Assembly (NCBI RefSeq): GCF_900699765.1
Contig: NZ_CAADHO010000016.1
Span: 28,417-92,416, forward strand
Length of the DNA: 64,000 nt
Direction: 5' to 3'
From: Desulfoluna butyratoxydans
Lineage (GTDB): Bacteria > Desulfobacterota > Desulfobacteria > Desulfobacterales > Desulfolunaceae
Both the position numbers and the translations under genes were made by a program. Each line of letters starts with the position of its first letter. The first letter of the stretch is position 1. The notes beneath the pieces were generated by a model. That model saw nothing but the letters and a program-made list of their open reading frames with translations, did no database searches and had not been told where the DNA came from. Shown here in pieces: positions 1 to 8,823 of this stretch.

Positions 1-195
1 GGGCAGGGACGGGGCCGTGTGTGCCACCGGGGGCGTGATCCGGGGCAGGGGCTGGACAGGGGGCGTTTTCGGCTCCATGTGCTCGGGATAAAAGACGACA
101 AAAAGGGCTGCAAGGGCCACCAGAAACGTTAATCCGGCCCAGGGGGCCCTGTGGTGGTCGCCTGCGGAAAAGGGGGTTTCTCGTTTTTTTTCCAT
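1..195 (-). CDS. partial single-pass membrane protein, proline-rich after the anchor
   Basis: The reading frame starts at an ATG at 195 and stays open to the window edge, so only the first 65 residues are seen. A short charged N-terminus is followed by one hydrophobic segment at about residues 21-36. A proline-rich stretch then begins that would lie outside the membrane. This layout fits a signal-anchored envelope protein with a periplasmic domain (for example SPOR- or TonB-like), but no domain is visible and no function is assigned. Confidence 0.55.
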   Translation of the reverse strand, partial: MEKKRETPFSAGDHHRAPWAGLTFLVALAALFVVFYPEHMEPKTPPVQPLPRITPPVAHTAPSLP

Positions 196-551
196 GATCG
201 CTGTCCCGGGTGCCCTTTGGATAAGTACCGATAAGCAAAGGGGACCGTGCCTGTTTGCGGGTGATGTTTATCCGGCCGGTGCGCCGTCGCTCCGGTCGGT
301 GTGCATGCCTGATTCTGGTGTATCTGTCTGGAAAGGCGCAAATTAAAAGGGCGTATACCGTTTGTCAACCCCGGGCGCCGATATTTTTTATCGGCGGGAA
401 CCCGGTGGAGGTTGAGGGCCTTTTAAAACGGAAGGGGCTGCAACGCGTCTGCATGAAAAAACGAACCGCGGGTTTGTGTGCGCTGGGGCGTTTCAGGTGG
501 CGGATGCCGGGGGTGTCCCCGGCGGCAGGGCTGAAGGCGGTGAGTTGGGTT

Positions 552-1736
552 CTATCCCTTGACGACGCCCAGGGGAAAGAGGCGGACCACGGGCCGTGTC
601 AGGTCGGCCTGGGCGGCCATGACAGAGTCGATGGCCTTGTAGGCCTGGGGTGCTTCCCCGAGGTCGGGGCGTCCTTTGAGCTTGCCGCGCCGGATGGTGT
701 GCCAGCGGTCGAACACCACGTCCCCCATGGCGGCATTGCAGCGTTCGGCATCAAGGCTGCGGGATGCCTGGTTGCGGCCCATGACCCGTCCGGCGCCGTG
801 GGAGCAGGAGCGGAAGCTTGCCGGGTTGCCGAGGCCTTCCACGATGTACGAAGCGGTGCCCATGGACCCGGGGATGATGCCTGCTTCCCCCCGGCCCGCT
901 GAGGTGGCGCCTTTTCGGTGGACCCACACCTTTTTGCCCTGGTGGGTTTCCGGGGCGGCGTAGTTGTGGTGGATGTTTACCAGCCGTTTTTCGCTGAAGG
1001 GGAACTGGGTCTCCAGGGCGTGGGCCAGGGCCGTCATGATGCGTTTCCGGTTCTCCATGGCATAGGCCAGGGCCAGGCCCATGTCCTCGATATAGGCAAG
1101 GCCCTCCGGGGTCTCCGTGGGAAAAAAGGCCAGGTCGTCGTCGGGAAGGAGGATGCCGCTTTCCCTGCACCAGGCAAGGGCACGCCTGTGATGGTGGTCT
1201 GCGATGGTTTTTCCCAGGTTGCGGGAGCCCGTGTGAACCATGAGCCAGAGGCTGCCGTCGTCCCCTTTCTGGACCTCAATGAAGTGGTTGCCTCCCCCCA
1301 GGGTGCCCAGGCTCTCCCGGGCGGTTTTCCAGGCCCCTTCCTTGATGAACCGGGGACGATGCCGCGCAAAACCTTCCCAGGGCTGCTCTTTTTTGTGGCG
1401 GGAGAACCCCAAAGGGACCCTCTCCTTGACCCGGGTGAGGAGCTGGCGAAGTTCGCTTCGGGAGAGGGTATCCCAGGCCAGGTCCGTTTGCATGGCCACC
1501 ATGCCGCAGCCGATGTCCACCCCCACGGCATTGGGGATGATGGCGTTTTCAGCCGCCACCACACCGCCGATGGGCATGCCGTAGCCCTGGTGGCAGTCGG
1601 GCATGAGGGCGATGTGCCCCACCAGGGCGGGGTGGCGCTGCAGGTTTCTGGCCTGGACCAGGGCGCCCTCTTCAAGGTCGGTGCACCAGGATTTGATGGG
1701 AAGGGGCGCTGTATCGGACGGTTGGTCCCACGGCAT
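552..1736 (-). CDS. rtcB: RtcB-family RNA-splicing ligase
   Basis: The 394-residue product matches the RtcB family, which joins RNA 2',3'-cyclic phosphate (or 3'-phosphate) and 5'-OH ends using GTP and Mn2+. Family motifs appear in order: PDCHQGYGMPIGG, the metal-binding GVDIGCGM, GGGNHF, HTGSRNLG, and SHGAGR with the guanylated-histidine region near the C-terminus. Length is close to E. coli RtcB (408 aa). The ATG at 1736 was chosen because AGAGGAG lies just upstream; a longer in-frame extension to 1814 has no family similarity. No archease or RtcA gene is adjacent, so it appears to stand alone. Confidence 0.92.
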   Translation of the reverse strand: MPWDQPSDTAPLPIKSWCTDLEEGALVQARNLQRHPALVGHIALMPDCHQGYGMPIGGVVAAENAIIPNAVGVDIGCGMVAMQTDLAWDTLSRSELRQLLTRVKERVPLGFSRHKKEQPWEGFARHRPRFIKEGAWKTARESLGTLGGGNHFIEVQKGDDGSLWLMVHTGSRNLGKTIADHHHRRALAWCRESGILLPDDDLAFFPTETPEGLAYIEDMGLALAYAMENRKRIMTALAHALETQFPFSEKRLVNIHHNYAAPETHQGKKVWVHRKGATSAGRGEAGIIPGSMGTASYIVEGLGNPASFRSCSHGAGRVMGRNQASRSLDAERCNAAMGDVVFDRWHTIRRGKLKGRPDLGEAPQAYKAIDSVMAAQADLTRPVVRLFPLGVVKG

Positions 1737-2144
1737 GGCAAAGACTCCTCTGGTGGCGGCAAAAAAGCGCACCTTTATTAAAAAAAACGACCCATGCCGT
1801 GGGGCTGGCCCCATGCATGGCCCGGGGGCCGCACAAAGGCCGCACCGGCTGCCGTGAGGGGCGGGAGCCCCGTGGAAGGAAGCCGAGTTCAGGCCTTTAT
1901 CGTTGGGTCTACTATACCATTATCGAGGGTGCCGGGCCACGTGAAAACCGGGGGCGCAGGCGGGGGCGGATTCCTTGTGGTTTCCAAATTGTACAAAAAG
2001 ATGATAAAGCTCCATGCGCACCCGATGCAGCACGGGGTGCCCAGGGAGGCGATGCCGTGGATAGACGGGCTGCCCGGCCCTCCCCGCAGAGATTGATGAG
2101 ATGAATATCCCGCACCCCCGGGATGACTTGCAAGGGGGTGAAAG
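1737..2144. other. intergenic region between divergent rtcB and the DMT transporter gene
   Basis: This 408-bp stretch separates two divergently transcribed genes and should hold promoters for both. Overlapping open frames here show no similarity to anything recognised. A ribosome-binding site for the transporter (AAGGGGG) lies at its right end. No riboswitch or repeat was recognised. Confidence 0.4.
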
Positions 2145-3035
2145 GTGAACGGTATGAAGGGTGAAAGAGGGCTTGCCGTGGCAACGCTTTTGGGGGCCAT
2201 CGTGCTCTGGGCCGGGTCGTTTGTGGCCTTGAAGATTGCGTTCAGGAGCTGCGACCCCTATCTGGTTATTTTCGGTCGCATGGCGGTTGCCACCTGCTGT
2301 GCCCTGCTGTTTTTCCGACAGATCCGGCGCGCCGACTATCGGAAAGGGGACTGGTTGTACCTTCTGGCCCTGGGGCTTTTCGAGCCCTGCCTTTACTTTG
2401 TCTTTGAAGCCAAGGCCCTGATGCTCACCTCCGCCTCCCAGGCGGGGATGGTCACGGCCCTGCTCCCGGTGATGGTGGCCGTGGGGGCGTGGATGATCTT
2501 CAACGAAACCATGACGTGGCGGACCGCGTCGGGCTTTGTGGTCGCCCTGTCAGGGGTTTGCCTGCTGACCTTCACCGGAGAGGCCACGGAATCTGCGCCC
2601 AATCCCGCCCTGGGCAACTTTTATGAGTTTCTGGCCATGGTAACGGCCACCGGGTATACCCTGATTCTCAAGCGGCTCTCCTGCCGTTACACCGCGCTGT
2701 TCCTCACCTTTGTCCAGTCTGTTGTGGGGGCCCTCTTTTTTGCCCTGCTCATATGGGGGCTCAAGGTGCCCATCCCCGATTTCATTCCCATGGAGGCGGT
2801 ATGGACCATTGTCTACCTCGGGGTGTTCGTGACCTTTGGGGCCTACTTCTGCTTCAGCTTTGCCATGGGCCGGATGCCTGCGGGCCAGGCCACGGCGTTC
2901 ATCAACCTGATCCCGGTGCTGACCCTTTTTTTCGGGTGGCTGATGCTCGGGGAGGTGTTCAAGCCGATTCAGTTCGGCGCAGGCGCCATGGTGATTGCCG
3001 GGGTGTTTCTCAGTCAGAGACCTTCTGCCGCATAG
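2145..3035 (+). CDS. EamA/DMT-superfamily transporter
   Basis: The 296-residue product is almost entirely hydrophobic, with about ten predicted membrane helices arranged as two similar halves, the pattern of EamA (drug/metabolite transporter) carriers. The first half starts with GAIVLWAGSFVALK and the second with FYEFLAMVTATGYTLILKR. EamA proteins export amino acids or other metabolites, but the substrate cannot be read from sequence. The GTG at 2145 is preceded by AAGGGGG; an ATG nine bases later is an alternative start. It appears monocistronic. Confidence 0.85.
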   Translation: MNGMKGERGLAVATLLGAIVLWAGSFVALKIAFRSCDPYLVIFGRMAVATCCALLFFRQIRRADYRKGDWLYLLALGLFEPCLYFVFEAKALMLTSASQAGMVTALLPVMVAVGAWMIFNETMTWRTASGFVVALSGVCLLTFTGEATESAPNPALGNFYEFLAMVTATGYTLILKRLSCRYTALFLTFVQSVVGALFFALLIWGLKVPIPDFIPMEAVWTIVYLGVFVTFGAYFCFSFAMGRMPAGQATAFINLIPVLTLFFGWLMLGEVFKPIQFGAGAMVIAGVFLSQRPSAA

Positions 3036-3072
3036 GGCATCCGGGTCTCTTGAGTTCTGTGATTTCGGCTTG

Positions 3073-3101
3073 TTGACACGTGTGTCCGGCACCTGTTATG
3101 A
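3073..3101 (+). promoter_or_regulatory. candidate sigma-70 promoter for the hybrid kinase
   Basis: TTGACA at 3073-3078 is followed after 17 bases by TTATGA at 3096-3101, about 100 bp upstream of the hybrid histidine kinase start. The -35 box is perfect and the -10 is weak. Confidence 0.4.
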
Positions 3102-3204
3102 ATCGACAATCCATTCATAAACCGATTGGTTCTTATTGTGGCCGCGGCCCTGATATGCGGGCTATGTTCGGCGGCACAAGAAACAAATTTCAAAAGGCGG
3201 TTCT

Positions 3205-5349
3205 ATGGGAAGCACCTCCATGTCATCCGGCGCCTGTGAATCCAATGATCCATCCACATCCCTGATTCCGGTTGAGGGCAGGGGCAGCCTGCTGCTCTAC
3301 GACCTTGATGCCGAGGCCGAGGCGTTTGTGACTAATGCCCTGAGGGGCCGCGGGCTCGAGGACCGGATCACCACCTTGTATCGGTGCACCACGCCCAAAG
3401 AGGCCGAAGCGGCATCCTCCACCTGTGGAAACCTTGTGGCCATGGTGGCCCGGCAGGGGGCCCCGGGGAGCGAGGAGGTGGCTGCATGCCTTCGAAACGT
3501 GCCCTCCCATGCCGCAGTGCACCTGTTTTACCTTCTGGACGACCCCGGCGGCAGTGCCCCGAAGGGCCCCTTTGTCCGTTCGGTGGCGTGCTCGGGAGAC
3601 GATGCCTCCGAGTCCCTTGGGATCTGGATGGAAGAGGCCCTCTGCATGGGCTTTCTCGACAGCGAAAACCGGGCCCTGTGCGAAGAGGTGGACGAAAAGG
3701 TCCGGGAACGTACCCTGGAACTGCGCCAGGCCGTGGAGCGGCTGAAGTTCTTTGCCGAACGGGCTGAGTCGGCCAACCGGGCCAAGAGCGCCTTCCTTGC
3801 CAACATGAGCCATGAGATCCGTACCCCCATGAACGGGGTGGTGGGTATGACCGAGCTGCTCCTGGGCACCCGCCTCGGGGCCGAGCAGCTGGAGTACGTC
3901 AACATCATCCGCAGCAGCGCCACCTCCCTTGTCACCATCATCAATGCCATTCTGGATTACTCCAAGGTGGAGGCGGGCAAGCTCGACCTGGAGAAGATCT
4001 CCTTTGACCTGCGAAGCGCGGTGGAGGACGTGATGGACCTCATCACCGTGCGGGCCGCCAAAAAGCATGTGGCGCTCCACGGGTCTGTGGGCGAGGAGGT
4101 TCCTTCGCTTTTGGCCGGTGACCCGGTTCGCCTGAAGCAGGTCCTGACCAACCTCATGGACAATGCCGTGAAGTTTACGGGGAAAGGGGAGGTGGGGCTT
4201 TCCATTTCACCGGTGAGCTTAGGCGCGGACCAGGTGGTGCTGAAATTCGAGGTGTCGGATACCGGCATCGGGATCTGTGAAGAAGAGGTGGAAGAGCTGT
4301 TCACCCCCTTTGCCCAGCAGGATGTCTCCGTCACCCGCAAGTACGGGGGCACGGGGCTCGGGCTCTCCATCTGCAAGCAGATCGTGGAGATGATGGGCGG
4401 AGAGATCGGCGCCAAAAGGCGCGAAGGCGGGGGCGCCCTTTTCTGGTTCACCGCCGTGTTTTCCCGTGGCCAGGCAGGAGCCCGGCCCCATGCCGTGCCC
4501 GAGAGGGTCCGGCAGGGGAAATACCTTGTGGTGGCCGAAAGCCTCCCCACCCGCAAGTCGGTGCGCAACCTGCTGGAGTCGGCGGAGCTTCGGTGTGAAG
4601 AGGCCCTCAACGGCTACCATGCCCTGGAAATTTTGCGGGCAGGCGGTGCTGTGCGAGCGGTGAGCCTGGTCATTATCGATTGCGAGCTCTCCATCATGAA
4701 GCCCGGGGAATTGGCCCGGCGGGTGAAAGAACGTTGCGGAGATGCCATTCCCCTGCTGCTTCTGACCCAGAGGGGCAAGGCGCCGGAGACCGATGGGGTC
4801 GATGGTGACGGTTATCACGCCATGGTGGCCAAGCCGGTGAAGGTCAAGGGTCTCCTGGACGGCCTTGCCGTGGCCATGGAGTCGGCGTCCCCGGGAAAAG
4901 CCGGGCAGGGCTCTGGGGGCGAAGGGGCCGCAGATGCAGAGGACGGACAGGCCCCGGACAACCCCATTCTCGTGGTGGAGGACAACCCCACCAACCGCCT
5001 CGTGGCCCAGAAATTTCTCTCCAAGCTGGGGCTCAAAGCCGATGTGGCGGAGAACGGGGCCGATGCCGTGGAGCTGCTGAAGGTAAAAAGCTACGACCTG
5101 GTGCTCATGGACGTACAGATGCCGGAAATGGACGGCCTTGCCGCCACGCGTCTGATCCGGGATCCGGCAACCGGGGTCAGCAACCCCCGGGTTCCCGTGG
5201 TGGCCATGACAGCCCACGCCATGAAAGAGGACAGCGACAGGTGTCTGGAGGCGGGCATGAACGATTACATCTCCAAGCCCATCTCCATCAACGCCCTCCG
5301 GGAGGTTATCAACCGGTTCATGGCCGACGTTGCCTACCCCGTGCCCTGA
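3205..5349 (+). CDS. soluble hybrid sensor histidine kinase with two receiver-like domains
   Basis: This 714-residue protein has an N-terminal region (about 1-150) resembling a degenerate receiver, a coiled coil, a HisKA domain with the phospho-acceptor H203 in NMSHEIRTPMNG, and an HATPase domain with N-box NLMDNAVKFT and glycine boxes DTGIGI and GGTGLGLSI. A receiver-like domain at about 435-550 follows, then a complete C-terminal receiver with VVEDNPTN and phospho-acceptor D636 in LMDVQMPEMDG. No membrane segment is seen, so it should sense a cytoplasmic signal. No partner regulator is adjacent; the C-terminal receiver suggests a phosphorelay through an unlinked HPt protein. Confidence 0.88.
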   Translation: MGSTSMSSGACESNDPSTSLIPVEGRGSLLLYDLDAEAEAFVTNALRGRGLEDRITTLYRCTTPKEAEAASSTCGNLVAMVARQGAPGSEEVAACLRNVPSHAAVHLFYLLDDPGGSAPKGPFVRSVACSGDDASESLGIWMEEALCMGFLDSENRALCEEVDEKVRERTLELRQAVERLKFFAERAESANRAKSAFLANMSHEIRTPMNGVVGMTELLLGTRLGAEQLEYVNIIRSSATSLVTIINAILDYSKVEAGKLDLEKISFDLRSAVEDVMDLITVRAAKKHVALHGSVGEEVPSLLAGDPVRLKQVLTNLMDNAVKFTGKGEVGLSISPVSLGADQVVLKFEVSDTGIGICEEEVEELFTPFAQQDVSVTRKYGGTGLGLSICKQIVEMMGGEIGAKRREGGGALFWFTAVFSRGQAGARPHAVPERVRQGKYLVVAESLPTRKSVRNLLESAELRCEEALNGYHALEILRAGGAVRAVSLVIIDCELSIMKPGELARRVKERCGDAIPLLLLTQRGKAPETDGVDGDGYHAMVAKPVKVKGLLDGLAVAMESASPGKAGQGSGGEGAADAEDGQAPDNPILVVEDNPTNRLVAQKFLSKLGLKADVAENGADAVELLKVKSYDLVLMDVQMPEMDGLAATRLIRDPATGVSNPRVPVVAMTAHAMKEDSDRCLEAGMNDYISKPISINALREVINRFMADVAYPVP

Positions 5350-6085
5350 AGCGCGGGGCAGGGCCGCCGGAGGCTTTTTCCGTTGAATAGTTTCCTTTTT
5401 TTTATTTTTGGTATTGAACGATGTTTTGTGTGTGATAAGTGTATCTCGATGAACGGGTTTCCGGTTGAATGTTTGATGGCGGGCCCGTGATCTGATACAC
5501 TTTTCATGACCGTTGGTGTTGCCTCAAGGTAAAAAGCCGTGCCATCCCGGCGGCTTGTGGCTGATGCCAGCGGTCCATGTGCGGGCATTGTGTTGTGAGT
5601 CCCTTGCTGGCGGTGCGAAAGGCCTGCACAGTGCTGTTTTTGCCAGGCACCGACCCTTCCCCTTAAGGGAAAATCCGTTTGACGGGTTTTTCTCCTCTTC
5701 CGTGATGAGCCGGTCTTGATGTGGCAACATGATGAAAACACACCTGAAAAACAGCGGGATGGAAAAAGGCGGTTCTTCCCTTTACTCCAGGAAGTATACC
5801 GATCGTATAAAAAAAGGGAGAAGGTGTTGCAATGCCAAATGAACAGTAGTATATATCGAAATTTGTTAAAGTAAATTTTGTTTTGTGTCGTTCAGATCAG
5901 GCTACCTCAAGGAGTCTCAAAGGTTGCGCCACCTTTGGGATGCACATCGGTGAAAACGGCCCCTCCGGGAAGGCGGTCATATCCTGTGAAGTAAAACGAT
6001 GTTTCTGATGCGGCATTCCATTGCTTAAAAAAATACGAGTACCCGGCCCAACGGGCGGTACCGAGAAGTTTGGAGGGTATATAAA
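5350..6085. other. 736-bp intergenic region upstream of tetR, with one clear hairpin
   Basis: No convincing gene is seen; short open frames here lack coding character and ribosome-binding sites. The left part is T-rich. A 7-bp perfect stem CAAAGGT/ACCTTTG with a 6-base loop lies at 5918-5937, inside a GC-rich block that leads toward the TetR gene. It could be part of a leader RNA or an operator. I could not match it to a known riboswitch. Confidence 0.4.
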
Positions 6086-6694
6086 ATGACAGACAAGTCC
6101 ACGTTCATGCGTCTCAGAGAGAACGAACGAGAAGTGCGAAAGGGGCTGATCATTTCAGCCGCCATGAAGCTGTTCGAAACCAAGAATTTCCACGAGATCG
6201 GCATGAGGGACATTGCCAGCGAAGCCGGTGTTTCCGCGGCATCCATTTATCGCTATTTCCCCAGCCGCGACGACCTGTTTGTGGAGGCCCTGATCCGGGA
6301 CATCAACAAGATCGAGCAGCTCCTGGAGACCCGCCTCAAGGCAGGCGGAACCATTGAGTCCCTTGCCGTGGCCGTTGTGGATTACATGATCGACAACGAA
6401 GCGACCTTTCAGATGATGTGCCATTTCCTCATGCGCGGAGAGGAAAACCCCCGTGCCCTGAAGAAGTTCAACGCGGTACTCCTCTACTTTACCAAGATGT
6501 TCGACGAGGTGGTCAAAAAGTCCGACGGCGAGACCCCCCTGCGTTTCCACAGCCAGGCCTTCTTCGCCTCCCTTGCAGGCATCGTCATGACCTTTCGCAA
6601 CTACCCGGGCAGGAACGAGTCCGAGCGTCGCGAGTACATGCACAAGCTGGCTCTCCTCATCATGCGCGAAGGGGCTTCCCTGGAATCCATCTGA
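6086..6694 (+). CDS. TetR/AcrR-family transcriptional regulator
   Basis: The 202-residue protein has an N-terminal TetR helix-turn-helix (MRDIASEAGVSAASIYRYF, about residues 41-59) and a longer all-helical ligand-binding half. TetR proteins usually repress nearby genes until a small hydrophobic ligand binds. GGAGGG lies ten bases before the ATG. It sits upstream of the SCP2-like/alcohol dehydrogenase/AOR block in the same orientation but is separated from it by a strong terminator, so control of that block is an inference. The ligand is unknown. Confidence 0.88.
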   Translation: MTDKSTFMRLRENEREVRKGLIISAAMKLFETKNFHEIGMRDIASEAGVSAASIYRYFPSRDDLFVEALIRDINKIEQLLETRLKAGGTIESLAVAVVDYMIDNEATFQMMCHFLMRGEENPRALKKFNAVLLYFTKMFDEVVKKSDGETPLRFHSQAFFASLAGIVMTFRNYPGRNESERREYMHKLALLIMREGASLESI

Positions 6695-6719
6695 TGCTCT
6701 GTCTCAGTTGGAGAGTCAT

Positions 6720-6739
6720 GCCGAGGCCCTGGCCTCGGC
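6720..6739. repeat. perfect 9-bp hairpin after tetR
   Basis: GCCGAGGCC and GGCCTCGGC are separated by two bases just downstream of the tetR stop. It has no T-tract, so it may stabilise the transcript end rather than terminate it. Confidence 0.5.
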
Positions 6740-6771
6740 AGGTGAGTCACCACGTGCTTATTGTATGAAGC

Positions 6772-6819
6772 AAAGCCGGCCATGCCGCCCGAATAAGGGC
6801 GGATGGTCGGCTTTTTTGT
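6772..6819 (+). terminator. Rho-independent terminator of tetR
   Basis: A long imperfect stem (AAAGCC...GGCTTT with an inner CCGCCC/GGGCGG) is followed by TTTTTTGTTTTT. This separates tetR transcription from the downstream operon. Confidence 0.85.
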
Positions 6820-6841
6820 TTTTGGGGCATGCCGGGCTTCC

Positions 6842-6869
6842 TTGACAGTACTCGTTGCTTTGCTATATG
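6842..6869 (+). promoter_or_regulatory. candidate sigma-70 promoter of the alcohol/aldehyde block
   Basis: TTGACA at 6842-6847 and TATATG at 6864-6869 are 16 bases apart, immediately after the tetR terminator and about 160 bp before the first gene of the block. The long leader leaves room for operator sites. Confidence 0.5.
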
Positions 6870-7027
6870 TTCATGGAGTCGGCCAGCTGGCCGAGAGGTA
6901 TGGAGAGGGCCGGAGAGTAAATTTTTTTAGCTAAAAAGCGAACAATGTTCTCGGCTCGGTAAGTTCGTCAGGTAGTGCGGCAGGGTGTAAGCCGGTTCAG
7001 GCAGACCACAGAATTCAAGGAGCAGGT

Positions 7028-7555
7028 ATGGGACAATTCAGAGAGGTTAGGGCGGGGCGCAGGGTGTTTCAGAGACTCTATATCACGCTGATGCTCTGGT
7101 TCGTAGGCCGAGCCATTGTGGCGGCCTCCAAGGTGGATGAGGACGTGAAACGGGAGTTCGAGGCGTTGCCGGATGGGCTGACGTTTTCCCTGGGGGTGTT
7201 GCCCGACGGCCCCCGCATGGTGGTGCGCAAGGAGGCAGGGGGGAAGGTGCGCTACCTCGGGCAGGGCAAGGGCGAGTCCATTGATCTGGACATGACCATC
7301 AAGCACATGCAGGCCTTTTTCATGATCTTTTCGTTTCAGGAGAGCACCCCCACGGCCAATGCCAGGGCGCGGCTTTACGTGGACGGCGGGGTGCCCGAGG
7401 CCTGCGCCGTGGTCAGGGTTCTGGATATCGTTCAGGTCTACCTGCTGCCGAAGTTCATCGCAAAGCTGGCCGTCAAACGCTACCCCGCCTGGCCCTGGTC
7501 CCGACATCTTCTGGGGCGGAGCAAGGTCTATCTGAGAACCGTGACCGGGTTATAA
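7028..7555 (+). CDS. SCP2-like protein of unknown function
   Basis: The 175-residue product has an N-terminal hydrophobic helix (about residues 18-34). A mixed alpha/beta region follows with phrases such as LTFSLGVLPDGPRMVV and MTIKHMQAFFMIF, reminiscent of the SCP2 sterol/lipid-carrier fold. The similarity is by eye and is not a firm domain call. It is the first gene of a same-strand run, 23 bp before a Fe-ADH paralogue, which suggests a role in handling a hydrophobic alcohol or acyl substrate. AGGAGCAGGT lies close before the ATG. Confidence 0.5.
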   Translation: MGQFREVRAGRRVFQRLYITLMLWFVGRAIVAASKVDEDVKREFEALPDGLTFSLGVLPDGPRMVVRKEAGGKVRYLGQGKGESIDLDMTIKHMQAFFMIFSFQESTPTANARARLYVDGGVPEACAVVRVLDIVQVYLLPKFIAKLAVKRYPAWPWSRHLLGRSKVYLRTVTGL

Positions 7556-7578
7556 ACCTGGAGGGAGGAAGGCACGTT

Positions 7579-8823
7579 ATGGATACGGGTGTGAGGGATT
7601 TTATATTTCCGTCGAAGATCGGGGCCGGATCACGGGCCCTGGAACACCTGCCCTTTGACCTGGGCGGGTTCGGGGCACAACGCCCCATGGTGGTGTGTGC
7701 CGAGGCCTTGGACAGCAAAGGCGGGCTCAAGCCCCTGGAATCTGCGTTCAAAGGGTCAGGGCTTACCTACGGGGTGTATGCCGTGGAGGATATGCCCACC
7801 CTTGAGACCGTCCGGGAGGTCTGGGGGCATTACAACGAAGGAGGCTTTGATGCCGTCATTGCCGTGGGGGGCGGCGCGGTGACGGATGTGGGCAAGTGCC
7901 TTGCCGTGGCCGCCCAGGGAGGGCCCGAGGCCCTGAGAGAGCTCCTGGCAGGTGGGGGAACGGCTTCGGCGACAGCTCCCTTTGCCTGGGTTCCCACCCT
8001 GGAGTTGACAGGCCGGGAAGCCGCTCCGGAAGCCGCCCTGGGGAATCAGGTGATCCGGGGAACGTCTTTGTGCCCCAATCTCATCGCCGTGGACCCGCGG
8101 ATGCTTCAAGGGCAGGCCGGTGCCGGACTGGTCGAGGCAGGCCTGGGTGCCCTGGCCGCGGCCCTTTGCCTCTATGAACCGGTGGAGGCGAATCCCCTGG
8201 CCTTGCCCTATGCACGCCTTACTGCCCGGCAGGTGGTGGCAGGGCTGATGCCCCTTCTGACCCGTGCGGAAGCGCCCCGGGGACGCCTTTCCCGCTTGTT
8301 CGGCACCGGTGGGCCCCGTGAGGAGGAGGTGGCCTTTGTGACGGCCATGGCGGTTTCCGGCGGGTTGCTTCCCGAAGCACGGAAAAGCCTGACCTTTGTA
8401 TTGGCGGATGTGCTCTCTCCTGCGGCCGGGGTCTCCCGTGAGGTGCTTGCCGCCGTGTTGCTGCCCACGGTTCTGGAGTACATTAGCCGGGTAAGGGGCC
8501 AGGATCTCTCCGGCCTGCTGTCCGCCCTGGCGGATCTGGACCTGCTGTGCGCCACACCCGTGAACCAGAGGGCCGAGGCCGCCCTTGCCATGGTGCGGGA
8601 GACCATCAACCGTCTCTGGATTTTTTCCGAAGCCCGGCTTCCGCGGAGCCTTGCCGAAGCAGGCCTGGAGAAGGAGACCCTGCAGGGGCTGTGCGAGCAG
8701 GCCGCGGCCATGGCCGAGGGGTGGCAGCGCCAGGAGGTGGAGAGCCTTCTCCTTTCCGCCTGGGACGGGACCCGTCCCGACCCGAACAACCAGCCCATCC
8801 GAGCCACACAGGAGGTGTCCTAA
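7579..8823 (+). CDS. degenerate iron-containing alcohol dehydrogenase paralogue lacking metal ligands
   Basis: The 414-residue product aligns along its length with the Fe-ADH encoded next to it. It keeps the nucleotide-binding GGGAVTD motif near residues 97-103. All four metal-ligand positions are replaced: the Asp and His of the MDAMTH motif are G190 and A194, and the two later histidines are F273 and R287. The LGH histidine is also replaced, by D277. It is therefore unlikely to be a working metal dehydrogenase. Its stop overlaps the start of the next gene (TAATG), so the two should be made together, perhaps as a heteromer. Confidence 0.75.
   Translation: MDTGVRDFIFPSKIGAGSRALEHLPFDLGGFGAQRPMVVCAEALDSKGGLKPLESAFKGSGLTYGVYAVEDMPTLETVREVWGHYNEGGFDAVIAVGGGAVTDVGKCLAVAAQGGPEALRELLAGGGTASATAPFAWVPTLELTGREAAPEAALGNQVIRGTSLCPNLIAVDPRMLQGQAGAGLVEAGLGALAAALCLYEPVEANPLALPYARLTARQVVAGLMPLLTRAEAPRGRLSRLFGTGGPREEEVAFVTAMAVSGGLLPEARKSLTFVLADVLSPAAGVSREVLAAVLLPTVLEYISRVRGQDLSGLLSALADLDLLCATPVNQRAEAALAMVRETINRLWIFSEARLPRSLAEAGLEKETLQGLCEQAAAMAEGWQRQEVESLLLSAWDGTRPDPNNQPIRATQEVS

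Noticed and set aside
255..1781. Long open frames antisense to rtcB
   Set aside because: They arise from high-GC codon bias opposite a well-conserved gene and lack ribosome-binding sites and recognisable motifs.
5881..6085. Cyclic-di-GMP or other known riboswitch upstream of tetR
   Set aside because: Hairpins are present, but the conserved core bases of the known classes I could recall do not line up.
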